From contig NZ_JAHXBU010000088.1 of NCBI RefSeq assembly GCF_020178975.1, positions 62,001 through 126,000 of the forward strand: a DNA stretch of 64,000 nucleotides, given 5' to 3'. A program made the position numbers and the translations under genes. This DNA is from Cesiribacter sp. SM1. Lineage in GTDB: Bacteria; Bacteroidota; Bacteroidia; Cytophagales; Cyclobacteriaceae. Numbering within the stretch: the first letter of the stretch is position 1; each line of letters begins with the position of its first letter. Below are positions 19,301 to 26,956 of the stretch, in pieces. The notes under the pieces are model-generated. The model did not search any database, had not been told where the DNA came from, and saw only the letters and a list, made by a program, of their open reading frames with translations.

Positions 19301-19697
19301 TAAAGCCAGCTCTTAAGCCTATCTCTTTGGCAAAAGAGCGGATAATACGCTGAAAGAAGCTGTCGATGGTGCTAACAGCAAAGTGGGAATAGTTGTGCAG
19401 GATAGAAGACAATACCTGTGATGCCCTTTGCTGCAGCTGTGGTTCAGAAAGGCCAGTAAGTACCATCAGCTCCTGCCGCATGGAGTGTGGTTTGCCTTCT
19501 GCCAGCTCGTGCAGGGTTTCAATTATGCGGCTTTTCATTTCCTGGGTAGCCTTGTTGGTGAAGGTTACGGCCAGTATGGAGCGAAAATAATCCGGACTTT
19601 GCAGTGCCAGGGAAAGATACTCACGGGTAAGGGTGTAGGTTTTGCCGGAACCGGCAGACGAGCGGTATATTTTAAAGTTCTTGGTATCGGCTTGCAC
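16347..19697 (-). CDS. AddA-like UvrD/RecB-family helicase with altered C-terminal nuclease
   Basis: Predicted 1116-residue superfamily 1 helicase, partner of the AddB-like protein in end resection. Helicase motifs are present: Walker A SSAGSGKTYTL (about residues 12-22), AVTFTNKATQEM, Walker B LIDEFQDTSGFQW, GDIKQSIYRWRGGDW, VHTSKGLQFRAV and YVAFTRAEEALY. The C-terminal region has RPDRVI and AIDFRVEK where AddA nucleases normally read IDYKT, so the catalytic lysine position is arginine. The nuclease may therefore be weak or dead, leaving cleavage to the AddB-like subunit. The Walker A sits at the normal distance from the ATG at 19697. Confidence 0.9.
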   Translation of the reverse strand: MQADTKNFKIYRSSAGSGKTYTLTREYLSLALQSPDYFRSILAVTFTNKATQEMKSRIIETLHELAEGKPHSMRQELMVLTGLSEPQLQQRASQVLSSILHNYSHFAVSTIDSFFQRIIRSFAKEIGLRAGFKVELDQQKVLDDLIDRVLAGVGVDKHLTRWLTQFAEEQIDEGKTWDIRRSIRTLAGEIFTESYKAHEKSLNRIAHDEKTLLKVLGQLKDLRVAFEQQMHNIGSAALQFMEDRGLRVEDFAYGRSGPANYFSNILKENAKYEPGSRAREVLLDPEKWASKSNKQRDFVVSVALEGLQPLMQDAVALFDDGYEKYLTAKEVLRFIYTLGILAHLTAVLSKYREDNDLLLISDAAVFLKDIIGENEAPFIYEKTGTRYLHFLIDEFQDTSGFQWDNFRPLVANSVASGNRNLVVGDIKQSIYRWRGGDWKLLLNRITLDIGTENTEQVNLNHNFRSCRQIIDFNNSLFFQAAWELKEICSSKFAEVADQKELNALNFEAGNIAAAYAEVTQTYPESKSESPCGLVKINFLEADEEEGSWKEQAQQAMLSTIEELQQKGYKARDIALLVRSNREGQELANRLMQAEEDKAADSPCNYRVISSDSLFLSNAASVCLLLNVLRYLHNAQNAVARTNMAYDYQRYILKPAQLDLHRLFHACALGDDALEEYLPPDFMRKRAYLTKLPLYEMVETLIMLFRLNQLPGEWGYLQAFQDAVLQYSGEEKGDIDTFLRWWDETGYKHTVQVSESLDAIRIYTVHTSKGLQFRAVLMPYCQWELNHKPNANNFIWASSKMHPLQELEALPIRYSSRLEQTVFREQYFRELIQAYLDNLNLLYVAFTRAEEALYAWTPLPKIPKGQSLPRADAVNGMLYRLLRGEMQAAGVASTYHEPLVSLPDGWQESDNCYTSGALEQVAVREKKGGDDSFGLTQYLSTRWRSRLTVRKRNASLVLATDESSAARINWSRTLHTLLRQIRQPEDLEQALENIYYEGMVNRQEIPAVRKQMQALFRHPVAGQWFQPHWEVRTELPLLSTTGYLLRPDRVITHGAVAIAIDFRVEKPHPAHEKRVQRYLQLLQRMNFQEVSGWVYYLEQGEASEVGKSSNGQLGLGF

Positions 19698-20154
19698 AGG
19701 CTTATGGGATCAGTTTACTAAGATATAGATTAGTACTGATGCAGCTTACCAAAAACTGAGAAAAAAGGGTTAAGCTGCTGCCCCGGATTTTCCAACATCC
19801 TAAAGGTAGTGCAGCTCTATTTTTGCAGTGCCTGATGCATCACGGCTTAGCAAACTATTCCCAGGCTGCTTTTCTGGGCTTCTAATGGATTTCTTTCAAT
19901 AAAAATTATTTTTTGATCTATTACTGCATCAAAATAGGACTTTAGAGTCTTTTATTCCGGAACAGGCTTCCAGGCGGCTTCATACGATTGCACTTAGGGC
20001 TGTTTTATTATACCTGACATTAGTCAGTTTACAACCACTCTAACTATCATATTTCAAACCAAGATTCATCATGTTCCAGGGGGGCGGGCGATAGTAGCTT
20101 TGTATCAACAAGAGCGGGAAACCGCAGCACAGTTTCAACAAAATCACTAATACC
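19698..20154. other. Divergent intergenic region of 457 bp
   Basis: It separates the minus-strand AddA-like gene from the YceI-porin pair. AT-rich around 19890-19950. Apart from a candidate plus-strand promoter near 20074-20102 I see no gene or RNA. Confidence 0.6.
20074..20102 (+). promoter_or_regulatory. Candidate promoter of the YceI-porin pair
   Basis: TAGCTTTG at 20095-20102 fits the Bacteroidota -7 consensus TAnnTTTG. A weak -33-like TTC lies 18 bp upstream at 20074-20076. The ATG follows 52 bp later. Confidence 0.4.
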
Positions 20155-20745
20155 ATGAAACGCTCACTAACCCTTCTACTACTCGTTTTACTTCCCATAT
20201 GGGTGTTTGCCCAGGAGAGCTATAAGATATCTCCAAAGAGCACTGTAAAGGTTGATGGTACTTCCACCATGCACGACTGGTCTATGCAAAGCAGCTCTGT
20301 ACAGGGCACAGTGGTACTGGATCAGCAGGGCGGCAAGATCAACAATATTAAGCAGGCCAACCTTAAGCTTGCGGCAGAAAGCCTGAAAAGCGGCAAAGAT
20401 GCCATGGACAAGAATGCATACAAGGCACTGAACACAGGCAAGCATAAAGACATCAGTTTTGTGCTTACCGGCATCAAGAGCGTTGAGCAGCAAAACGGAG
20501 CCACAAAAATCATTGCCCTTGGTACTGTTACCATTGCTGGTAAAAGCAAAGCAGAAACCATTGAGCTTATAGGCAGGGCTGACAGCAAAGGCGCCATCAG
20601 CTTCCAGGGCAGCAAAGCCATCAAGATGAGTGAGTACGGTGTAGAGCCACCCTCCTTTATGTTTGGCAGCGTAACAACAGGCGATGCAATCACCATCAAC
20701 TTCAACATACAATTAAGTTCTTCACAAGACCTGGTAAATAACTAA
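20155..20745 (+). CDS. YceI family periplasmic protein
   Basis: A 196-residue secreted protein. The signal peptide ends at VFAQE (about residue 20), and a complete YceI-like fold follows: STVKVDGTSTMHDWSMQS at the start, AYKALNTGKHKDISFVLTG in the middle, and EYGVEPPSFMFGSVTTGDAITINF at the end. The last stretch is the family's closing strands. It is likely periplasmic and may bind a lipid-like ligand. The gene is 46 bp upstream of a probable porin and shares its strand, suggesting one transcript. It is the second YceI-type gene in the window and is clearly diverged from the one at 12.3 kb. Confidence 0.9.
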   Translation: MKRSLTLLLLVLLPIWVFAQESYKISPKSTVKVDGTSTMHDWSMQSSSVQGTVVLDQQGGKINNIKQANLKLAAESLKSGKDAMDKNAYKALNTGKHKDISFVLTGIKSVEQQNGATKIIALGTVTIAGKSKAETIELIGRADSKGAISFQGSKAIKMSEYGVEPPSFMFGSVTTGDAITINFNIQLSSSQDLVNN

Positions 20746-20791
20746 TACTCCGGTATCAGAAAAAAACTAACACCCCTTAACTAAACAAGTC

Positions 20792-22108
20792 ATGAAAACT
20801 TCTCAATTAACAAAATTTGGAGCCGCCTTAATGCTGGCAGCAGTTGGTAGCTTCGGTAGTGCATTTGCACAATACGCTCCTATCCAGTACTTCAGACCTC
20901 ACGACCAGAATGGTCTGAACGTATTCGAGCCTAAGAAACACGGAGATACAGTAGAATTTAATGGTCTGGCTGTTCGTTTGGGAGCAGGCTTTACCCAGCA
21001 GTTCCAGGCACTAAGCCACAGCAATACAGCCACAGCGGTATTTAACGAAGCAGGCAAAAATACTAACGAGCTATATGCCATAGGATCAGGTTTTAACCTG
21101 GCCACAGCTAACCTGAACATCGATGCACAGCTGGCCGATGGTATCCGCGTAAGCCTGCAGACCTACCTTTCCAGCCGCCACCACCAGGAGACCTGGGTGA
21201 AAGGTGGTTACCTGCAAGTAGATAAACTGCCAATGCTCAACCTTCCGGTCTTAGACAGGATTATGCAGAATGTAAGCATCCGTGCCGGTCACTACGAAGT
21301 GAACTATGGCGATGCCCACTTCCGCAGAACAGACAACGGTAGTGCCATTTACAACCCGCTGGTGGGTAACCTGATCATGGATGCCTTTACCACAGAAATT
21401 GGTGGTGAGGTGATTTACCAGCACCCAAGCGGCTTCCTGGCTGTGGTTGGTGTAACCGGTGGTGAGATCCAGGGTGGTATCAACAAAGTAACAGACAGAA
21501 AAAGATCTCCTGTTGTAATAGGTAAAGTTGGTTATGACAAACAGCTTAACGAAGATGTAAGGGTTCGTCTGACTGGTTCTGTGTACACCACTAAAAACTC
21601 TGTGAGAAACACCCTTTATGGTGGCGACCGTACCGGCTCTCGTTACTACCTGGTGATGGAAAACACACTGGCAACTACCTCTGCTAACTTCACTTCAGGT
21701 CGTTTCAACCCTAACATGACCAACGAAATCACAGCGGTAATGATCAACCCATTCGTGAAAATAGGTGGTCTGGAGTTCTTCGGTACCCTTGAAAGAGCCA
21801 CAGGTTCTGCCTATGGCGAACCAGAAAACCGCCCCTGGAACCAACTAGCAGCTGAAGTCGTGTACCGCCTGCCAATGTACGATCAGGTTTATGTAGCAGG
21901 CCGCTACAACACAGTAAGTGGTGAGATGCTGGGTGGACTTGAGCCTACCATCAACAGGGTACAAGGTGGCCTTGGCTGGTTCTTAACTAAGAACGTGCTG
22001 CTGAAAGGTGAATATGTAAAACAACAATACAAAGGCTTCGCAGCCACTGATATCAGAAATGGTGGCGAATTCAATGGGGTAGTAGTGGAAGGCGTGGTTA
22101 GCTTCTAA
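20792..22108 (+). CDS. Probable outer-membrane beta-barrel porin
   Basis: A 438-residue secreted protein with a clear signal peptide (MKTSQLTKFGAALMLAAVGSFGSAFAQ). The body shows alternating amphipathic strands typical of an outer-membrane barrel (e.g. VSIRAGHYEVNYGDAHFRR, VYVAGRYNTVSGEM, NVLLKGEYVKQQYKGF) and ends in a hydrophobic residue (VEGVVSF), as barrels do. It resembles uncharacterised Bacteroidota porins. Codon choice is strongly biased to C-ending codons such as AAC, TAC and CTG, more so than in its neighbours, which suggests high expression. It follows a YceI gene and ends at a strong terminator. Substrate unknown. Confidence 0.75.
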   Translation: MKTSQLTKFGAALMLAAVGSFGSAFAQYAPIQYFRPHDQNGLNVFEPKKHGDTVEFNGLAVRLGAGFTQQFQALSHSNTATAVFNEAGKNTNELYAIGSGFNLATANLNIDAQLADGIRVSLQTYLSSRHHQETWVKGGYLQVDKLPMLNLPVLDRIMQNVSIRAGHYEVNYGDAHFRRTDNGSAIYNPLVGNLIMDAFTTEIGGEVIYQHPSGFLAVVGVTGGEIQGGINKVTDRKRSPVVIGKVGYDKQLNEDVRVRLTGSVYTTKNSVRNTLYGGDRTGSRYYLVMENTLATTSANFTSGRFNPNMTNEITAVMINPFVKIGGLEFFGTLERATGSAYGEPENRPWNQLAAEVVYRLPMYDQVYVAGRYNTVSGEMLGGLEPTINRVQGGLGWFLTKNVLLKGEYVKQQYKGFAATDIRNGGEFNGVVVEGVVSF

Positions 22109-22126
22109 GTAAACCCGCCAAACGTA

Positions 22127-22156
22127 AAGCCCGCCTCTTCTTGAGGCGGGCTTTTT
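22127..22156 (+). terminator. Strong terminator after the porin gene
   Basis: Stem AAGCCCGCCTC pairing with GAGGCGGGCTT around a 4-base loop, followed by TTTTTT. Confidence 0.9.
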
Positions 22157-22265
22157 TGTTTTACAAATGTAAGCCAGCCAATAGCATATTAATAGCTGCC
22201 GGGGCGGCTTTGTACGTGATTATAGAGGGTGCAGATGCAGCCTGTATTTCACAGGTTATGGCAGC

Positions 22266-22646
22266 TTAGTCGTTCTGCGAATAGGCAATGGTGGAGATCA
22301 GTGCATTTTCTGATTGCCTGGAGTCCAGGCGGGTATGCTGTACCACCACGGGCACATCTGATTCTATAAGGCTGGCATAGTCTTTTCCGGCAGGAACTGG
22401 CTCCGGATCTTTCAGCTCATTAAAGCGCAGATGCTTGGTGCGCCGTGCCGGTACGGTAAACCGATAGGGTCCTGCAGGTTCTCTGTCAGAAAAAAAGACG
22501 GTAAGTACCACATGGGCATCCTGTTCTCCCGCATTAAGAATGCAGGCAGTTTCATGGCTTAAAAATTCTGGTTCGGGCCCGTTACTCCAGCTGGGAATAT
22601 ATCCTTCGGCAATTGCCCATTTTTTCTTTCCAATAGGGTTATCCAT
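22266..22646 (-). CDS. Sensory rhodopsin transducer family protein
   Basis: A 126-residue soluble protein matching the Anabaena sensory rhodopsin transducer (ASRT) family. The N-terminal half has KKWAIAEGYIPSWSNGPEPE and ETACILNAGEQDAHVVLTVFF; the C-terminal half has VPARRTKHLRFNEL and ESDVPVVVQHTRLDSRQ. These are the conserved strands of its beta-sandwich. In cyanobacteria the protein binds a sensory rhodopsin. Family members also occur without rhodopsins and are thought to act in carbohydrate or signalling roles. No rhodopsin gene is in the window. It is a single-gene unit, separated from the gene upstream on its strand by a terminator at 22741-22773. Confidence 0.88.
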   Translation of the reverse strand: MDNPIGKKKWAIAEGYIPSWSNGPEPEFLSHETACILNAGEQDAHVVLTVFFSDREPAGPYRFTVPARRTKHLRFNELKDPEPVPAGKDYASLIESDVPVVVQHTRLDSRQSENALISTIAYSQND

Positions 22647-22740
22647 CTTAGCTATTAATAATTTCTTTGCCTCACAATGTTATACTTCAATATTAAGTGT
22701 CATGCACGCCCTCTTGTTTTGTGATTGGAAGGCGCGGAAC

Positions 22741-22773
22741 AAAAAAAGCGCCATGGTTGCTACACCATGGCGC
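22741..22773 (-). terminator. Terminator of the M49-peptidase transcription unit
   Basis: A perfect 10-bp stem GCGCCATGGT/ACCATGGCGC (22748-22757 with 22764-22773) has seven A at 22741-22747, i.e. a T tract for minus-strand RNA. Confidence 0.85.
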
Positions 22774-22805
22774 CAGATTGAATGAGCAAATATTGAAAAT
22801 GAGCT

Positions 22806-23174
22806 TTACTTCATCTTTACTTTTCTTCGTAAAACTATGTCAGCTGTATCTTCATCGTGGTAAAGGCTTTCACCATGATGATCTTTGATGGTTAATCCTT
22901 TTTCATAACCTTCTTCTTCGAAAGCCTGTACCAGCCACGCTGCCCTGAACTCTTTTTCATCCACATCGGCCTCGACTTCGTAGCGCAGCAGTTCATCATT
23001 TGCATTCGGTATGGGATCTACAAAGTCTATTTTAATAAGCTTTGCAGCTATATCTCTTTCTTCAAAAGGTTTAAGCACCAGGTCTGTCAGGTGATCATCC
23101 ATAATCTGGTTTACGCCATCGGCACCGTTATAGTCCCGGATCACGAGCATTGGCAATTCTATGTATAAAGTCAT
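22806..23174 (-). CDS. Conserved-looking small acidic protein, unknown function
   Basis: A 122-residue soluble, acidic protein (many D/E; e.g. EVEADVDEKEF and YHDEDTADIV). No signal peptide, membrane segment or recognised motif. It starts at the ATG at 23174, 35 bp downstream of the M49-like peptidase gene on the same strand, and is followed by a clean terminator. This arrangement supports a real, cotranscribed gene. Confidence 0.7.
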   Translation of the reverse strand: MTLYIELPMLVIRDYNGADGVNQIMDDHLTDLVLKPFEERDIAAKLIKIDFVDPIPNANDELLRYEVEADVDEKEFRAAWLVQAFEEEGYEKGLTIKDHHGESLYHDEDTADIVLRRKVKMK

Positions 23175-23209
23175 AAGTAAGTCTCCTAAGATTAGAAGAC
23201 TCTTTACGA

Positions 23210-24898
23210 CTACTGCAAACCCAATGTTTCTACTCCCTGTTCAAATACCACATCTACCGGTATGCTTTTGGCTGAAAGGCGGTTAAGGTCGGCCTGAAGC
23301 TGTTCGCTGATGTTACCTTTTTCGGCTACCAGCTGGCTTACGGCGCTGTAATCGCCTTCGCCCTGCATCACCAGTATATCGCGGCTAAGGTCGTTCATGG
23401 CCTGCTTCATTTTTTCGTAGTTTACCCGGTAAGTACCAGTGGTGGCATCGCGTTCAAAAGCTCCTTTTTCAGCAAAGTAATTGAAGCGAACCATGTTGGC
23501 CCTGCCGTGGGCACTGCTGGCACCAAAGCGTATGCTGCGGAAAATAGAGGCAAGGAAGGTGGTGTAATAATCCTCCAGCTGGCCATCAAGCTCCTGTTTA
23601 TCCAGTAGCTGTGTAACCATGTAAAGGCCAAGTACATCGGCCTTGCCTTCTTCCAGGGCAGAGGCATGCTCTTTGAGGGCTTCGCGTACGGTGCCTTTAT
23701 TGTTGATGGTGTTTTTGATGCCCAGCCCGTGCGCAACTTCATGGAACATGGTGTTGGCAAAAAAAGCATCAAAAGTTATGTGTTTTCGCTGATCCTCGGC
23801 AATAAGCTCTTCTGCTATGGGAATAAGAATCTCATCGAATTTAGCCCGCATGGCATTTTTGAGCTGCAGGCGGCGTGTGCCTTTCTGCAGCTGCACCTCC
23901 TCGTCGTTGGGCAGGTTTATGGCAATCGTTTTAGAGCCGGCGTTGGCATCGCCGGCATAATATACCACATCGTATGCGTTAAGGTCTGAATCTGTGCCGG
24001 GTGTTTCTGTTTTATAGCGGGCATCTACCGGTAGGTTGCGCTGCAGTTCGGGCAGGAAAGAGGCATACTTTGCAAGGCGCTGGCTCCAGTCCATGTCCTT
24101 GATGAGAATATAGGCCTCATGGGCTGCTTTATAGCCATACAGATGGTCTTCATAGGTTTCGATAGGACCAATAACAACATCAATCCTGTTATTCTTCATG
24201 TCCATCCAGGCAAGATCGCTGGGCTGATAGTTGTCAGTAAGCAGGGCCTCTGCCCGTAGCTCAAGGTAATTTTTAAAGCCGGGGTCCTCTGCAAGGGCTG
24301 CCGCCTGTCTAAGGAGCTCGGCCACTCTTTTTACCTGCGGTGCAAATACCTGGTGATAGGGAACAGCCGTAAGGCTCCTGTCGGGATTGCGCCTGATAAA
24401 GGTATACTGGCTGGTTTTGTCCGGGAGGTCTGCTGCTTCAAACTCCTCTTTGGTGATATCTGCCGGGTAAAAATTAGCGCCTTCGGGCTTAGGGCCTACG
24501 CCTTCAACAAATGCTGCATTATTTTCCAGCCGGTCCCAGGGCCCATAGTTTATGTTGATGTAGCGCCTGAGGGAGTCGTTGTCGGCACCAGTAAGCAAAA
24601 CAGTGGGATCGCCATATGCCTCGTACCAGAACAGCTGGTTCATGATGTCGGCTGCTTCGATAAGCAGGGGGATCATGCGCCGCTGGTTGTCGGAAAGCTG
24701 ACTTAAATCAGAAGTTAAACGCACCTGAGTGTACTTCTCAAGTTTTTTCTCTAGATTAACAGAAGCCCTCACAGCAGGCCTCCGGGTAGTGTCAACTGCA
24801 ACTGTCTGAGTCTCGCTGCCTGTCTGGCCAGACTGACACCCCCCCAGACCAAACAGTAGTACGGCAGCTCCAAATACATAATTGCGCATATTGCTCAT
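23210..24898 (-). CDS. M49-like (dipeptidyl-peptidase III family) metallopeptidase lipoprotein
   Basis: A 562-residue envelope protein with a lipoprotein signal (VLLFGLGGC, Cys about 21). The zinc site reads FHEVAHGLG near residue 384 and the second motif LEEGKADVLGLYM near 415, matching the EExKAD/EExRAD part of family M49. Classical DPP III has the hexapeptide HExxGH; here it is the pentapeptide HEVAH. The length is shorter than classic DPP III (about 700). It probably cleaves peptides in the periplasm or at the outer membrane, though activity is untested. It begins a two-gene unit with the small acidic protein. Confidence 0.82.
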   Translation of the reverse strand: MSNMRNYVFGAAVLLFGLGGCQSGQTGSETQTVAVDTTRRPAVRASVNLEKKLEKYTQVRLTSDLSQLSDNQRRMIPLLIEAADIMNQLFWYEAYGDPTVLLTGADNDSLRRYININYGPWDRLENNAAFVEGVGPKPEGANFYPADITKEEFEAADLPDKTSQYTFIRRNPDRSLTAVPYHQVFAPQVKRVAELLRQAAALAEDPGFKNYLELRAEALLTDNYQPSDLAWMDMKNNRIDVVIGPIETYEDHLYGYKAAHEAYILIKDMDWSQRLAKYASFLPELQRNLPVDARYKTETPGTDSDLNAYDVVYYAGDANAGSKTIAINLPNDEEVQLQKGTRRLQLKNAMRAKFDEILIPIAEELIAEDQRKHITFDAFFANTMFHEVAHGLGIKNTINNKGTVREALKEHASALEEGKADVLGLYMVTQLLDKQELDGQLEDYYTTFLASIFRSIRFGASSAHGRANMVRFNYFAEKGAFERDATTGTYRVNYEKMKQAMNDLSRDILVMQGEGDYSAVSQLVAEKGNISEQLQADLNRLSAKSIPVDVVFEQGVETLGLQ

Positions 24899-25004
24899 GT
24901 AAAAATGAAAAATGGTAATGTTGTAAAATAACCACTAAATTTTATATCCGTAAAACAGAACTAAAAGAAATCGTTTTCGTTAAAAAGCCAACCTAGATAC
25001 TACA

Positions 25005-25469
25005 ATGGAAGCAGTTGATCATAAATCATTAAAAAATAGTTTGCTGGATGCCTGCATCGAAAAACAGCAACAAATGGTACAGACGGCCCGGGAGGCTATG
25101 ATATCCATTCAGGAGAGTGCGCTAGCCGAGCGCAGCAATGAAGAGATGACCGACAGTTTTACTGCCCAATGTCAGAATGAACAGAGCATGTATGCCCGCC
25201 GCATGCACGAAGCCACAGGAGTGCTTACCATACTGGAGCGTGTAAAGGGTGTTCGCAAGGGTACAGGCGTTGGTTTTGGCTCCCTGGTGATCACAGATAA
25301 AATGAATTTTTTTGTTGCTGCCAGCCTGGGAGATTTTGAGCTTGACGGGCAGAAGTATTTTATTATCTCTACCCAAACGCCTATTTATGAAGCAATGGAA
25401 GGCAAAGAGCCCGGACAGAGCTTTAGCTTCCGCGGACGTAATTATAAGATTCAGGAAGTGATGTATTAA
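25005..25469 (+). CDS. GreA/GreB-like protein
   Basis: A 154-residue cytoplasmic protein built like the Gre factors. It has an N-terminal helical coiled-coil (about 1-85, rich in Q/E/R) and a C-terminal FKBP-like domain (FGSLVITDKMNFFVAASLG, then IISTQTPIYEAMEGKEPGQSF and YKIQEVMY). The second stretch matches the GreA/B C-terminal signature in which a small hydrophobic residue precedes GK.xGD. The N-terminal tip lacks the clear acidic D/E pair of true Gre factors, so it may act on RNA polymerase differently. It is transcribed alone, divergent from the M49-like gene. Confidence 0.75.
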   Translation: MEAVDHKSLKNSLLDACIEKQQQMVQTAREAMISIQESALAERSNEEMTDSFTAQCQNEQSMYARRMHEATGVLTILERVKGVRKGTGVGFGSLVITDKMNFFVAASLGDFELDGQKYFIISTQTPIYEAMEGKEPGQSFSFRGRNYKIQEVMY

Positions 25470-25501
25470 GGAATATCTCCATTCCACAACCACCGGAATA
25501 C

Positions 25502-25541
25502 AAAGAAAGGCTACCGCTACCGGTGGCCTTTCTTTTTTTTT
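25502..25541. terminator. Terminator between the Gre-like and App1-type genes
   Basis: Stem AAAGAAAGGC with GCCTTTCTTT and an inner ACCG/CGGT extension, followed by a T run on the plus strand. It lies between converging genes and may act both ways. Confidence 0.8.
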
Positions 25542-25629
25542 ATGTGTGCATAAATGGAAGAGGCTGCTGCTGCCAGGGTACAAGCGCTGTTTTCTGCATA
25601 CCAGATGCCTAATACTCAAACCTGTCAGC

Positions 25630-26772
25630 TTAGGCTTCTACAAGATCTTCTGCTTCCTGGTCTTTTAACTGCTCTCCGCGTATTTCCGGCAGGGCATTAG
25701 ATTCTATCCATTGTTTGCTGGCCGCATGTTCGGCGGCCTCAACTGTATTCTTTACCAGCAGCATTTCAACGCCAGCCTTATTCCACAGTTCCTGCCTTAT
25801 TGCTGCTATTTCTTCGTGGCGGTGGGGCCTGCATACATCACGTATGTAAATGGCTTTTACCCGCTCCGGGTATCTGTAGACTACCTCACGGTATATTTCA
25901 GGGTCTTTCTGGCCGCTGTCTCCAATCAGGATAAATGATTTCTGCGGGTACATCTGCATAATGGTTTTTACCTGCGCCAGTTTGTGCCCTTCATGCAGTG
26001 AAGCCATAAACCTGAACCTGTCGAGCCGGCTGTCGCGTAACAACAGGGGGCCTTTCGGGATATTCTGTACATGGCAGAACTCTTCCAGCATATCGTATAG
26101 TTTCCAGCTGCTGCTGCTTACATAAAAGATAGGCGTGAAGCGCTCCTGGTGATAGCCGCGGTGCAGTGCACGGTAAAAAGCTGCAACGCCCTCAAATGGC
26201 AAACGGGTTTGCGCATTCTGAAAGAGCATGAGCCGAATTTTTTTATAGGCATTTGTAGCCCTGGAGACCAGTATGGTATCATCAACATCGGAAATAACAC
26301 CTACCTCGTTATCCTGCCCGGAGAGCAGAATCTCGCCTGTAGATCGTACAGGTCCCTGGTCGTAGGTAACCTTATCCAGCAGTTCAAGCCGTACACTATC
26401 CCAGGGCTCGGTAACTTTCGGCAGCTTGTTTACATTAAAGGACAGGTAGAAATAGCCCTCTGAATCGGTCTGTACAGTTTTGTGCTGTCCCTGAAAATGA
26501 GCGCGAAGCTGCACGCGGGGAGTTTCGCTGCTGATGTAGCGTTTAAAAAGGGCAGATGCATTGTGCCAGCGATTGGCAGTTTCCGGTAAGGTTTGGTGGC
26601 CCTTATCCTCGAGCACAAGCCCCCTGATAATGGCAGTAGTGTCGTTCCCAAAGCCCCTGAAAGGCAGTATGCGCGGCTGCCCCAGCAGGCCGGTTCGCTG
26701 CTTGAAGCGGAACCGATAATAATCCAATTTATTGGCCGAACGGCCTAAATAGCGAAATACTTGTTTCTTCAT
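25630..26772 (-). CDS. App1-type phosphatase domain protein (DUF2183)
   Basis: A protein of about 380 residues with an N-terminal beta-rich region and a C-terminal haloacid-dehalogenase-like catalytic domain. The DxDxT motif is DVDDTILVSRATN (about residue 168). Later motifs are FYVSSSSWKLYDMLEEF and FILIGDSGQKDPEIY, as in yeast App1 and bacterial DUF2183 proteins. App1 is a phosphatidate phosphatase, so a lipid phosphate substrate is plausible. No signal peptide is evident. Starts at 26793 and 26772 (MKKQVFRYLGRSA) are both possible; 26772 is chosen as more compact. Confidence 0.85.
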   Translation of the reverse strand: MKKQVFRYLGRSANKLDYYRFRFKQRTGLLGQPRILPFRGFGNDTTAIIRGLVLEDKGHQTLPETANRWHNASALFKRYISSETPRVQLRAHFQGQHKTVQTDSEGYFYLSFNVNKLPKVTEPWDSVRLELLDKVTYDQGPVRSTGEILLSGQDNEVGVISDVDDTILVSRATNAYKKIRLMLFQNAQTRLPFEGVAAFYRALHRGYHQERFTPIFYVSSSSWKLYDMLEEFCHVQNIPKGPLLLRDSRLDRFRFMASLHEGHKLAQVKTIMQMYPQKSFILIGDSGQKDPEIYREVVYRYPERVKAIYIRDVCRPHRHEEIAAIRQELWNKAGVEMLLVKNTVEAAEHAASKQWIESNALPEIRGEQLKDQEAEDLVEA

Positions 26773-26832
26773 AATTCTATTTACTTCACGCAATAGTTAA
26801 GGCTAAAGTTACAAGGGCAGCAGCCATAATCA

Positions 26833-26864
26833 TTAGTCAATACACCTATTATAAAGTATATTTG
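26833..26864 (+). promoter_or_regulatory. Candidate promoter of the DUF5916 gene
   Basis: TATATTTG at 26857-26864 is a perfect -7 TAnnTTTG match; TTAG at 26833-26836, 20 bp upstream, resembles the -33 TTTG. The coding start is about 93 bp downstream. Confidence 0.45.
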
Positions 26865-26956
26865 TAGCTTGTCACACACTGTTTTCTGCCAGTAAAAAAA
26901 TCATACTATTCTAACGAAATCATGGGGCTGCAGCATAAAAATCAATCTTTCTTTTC

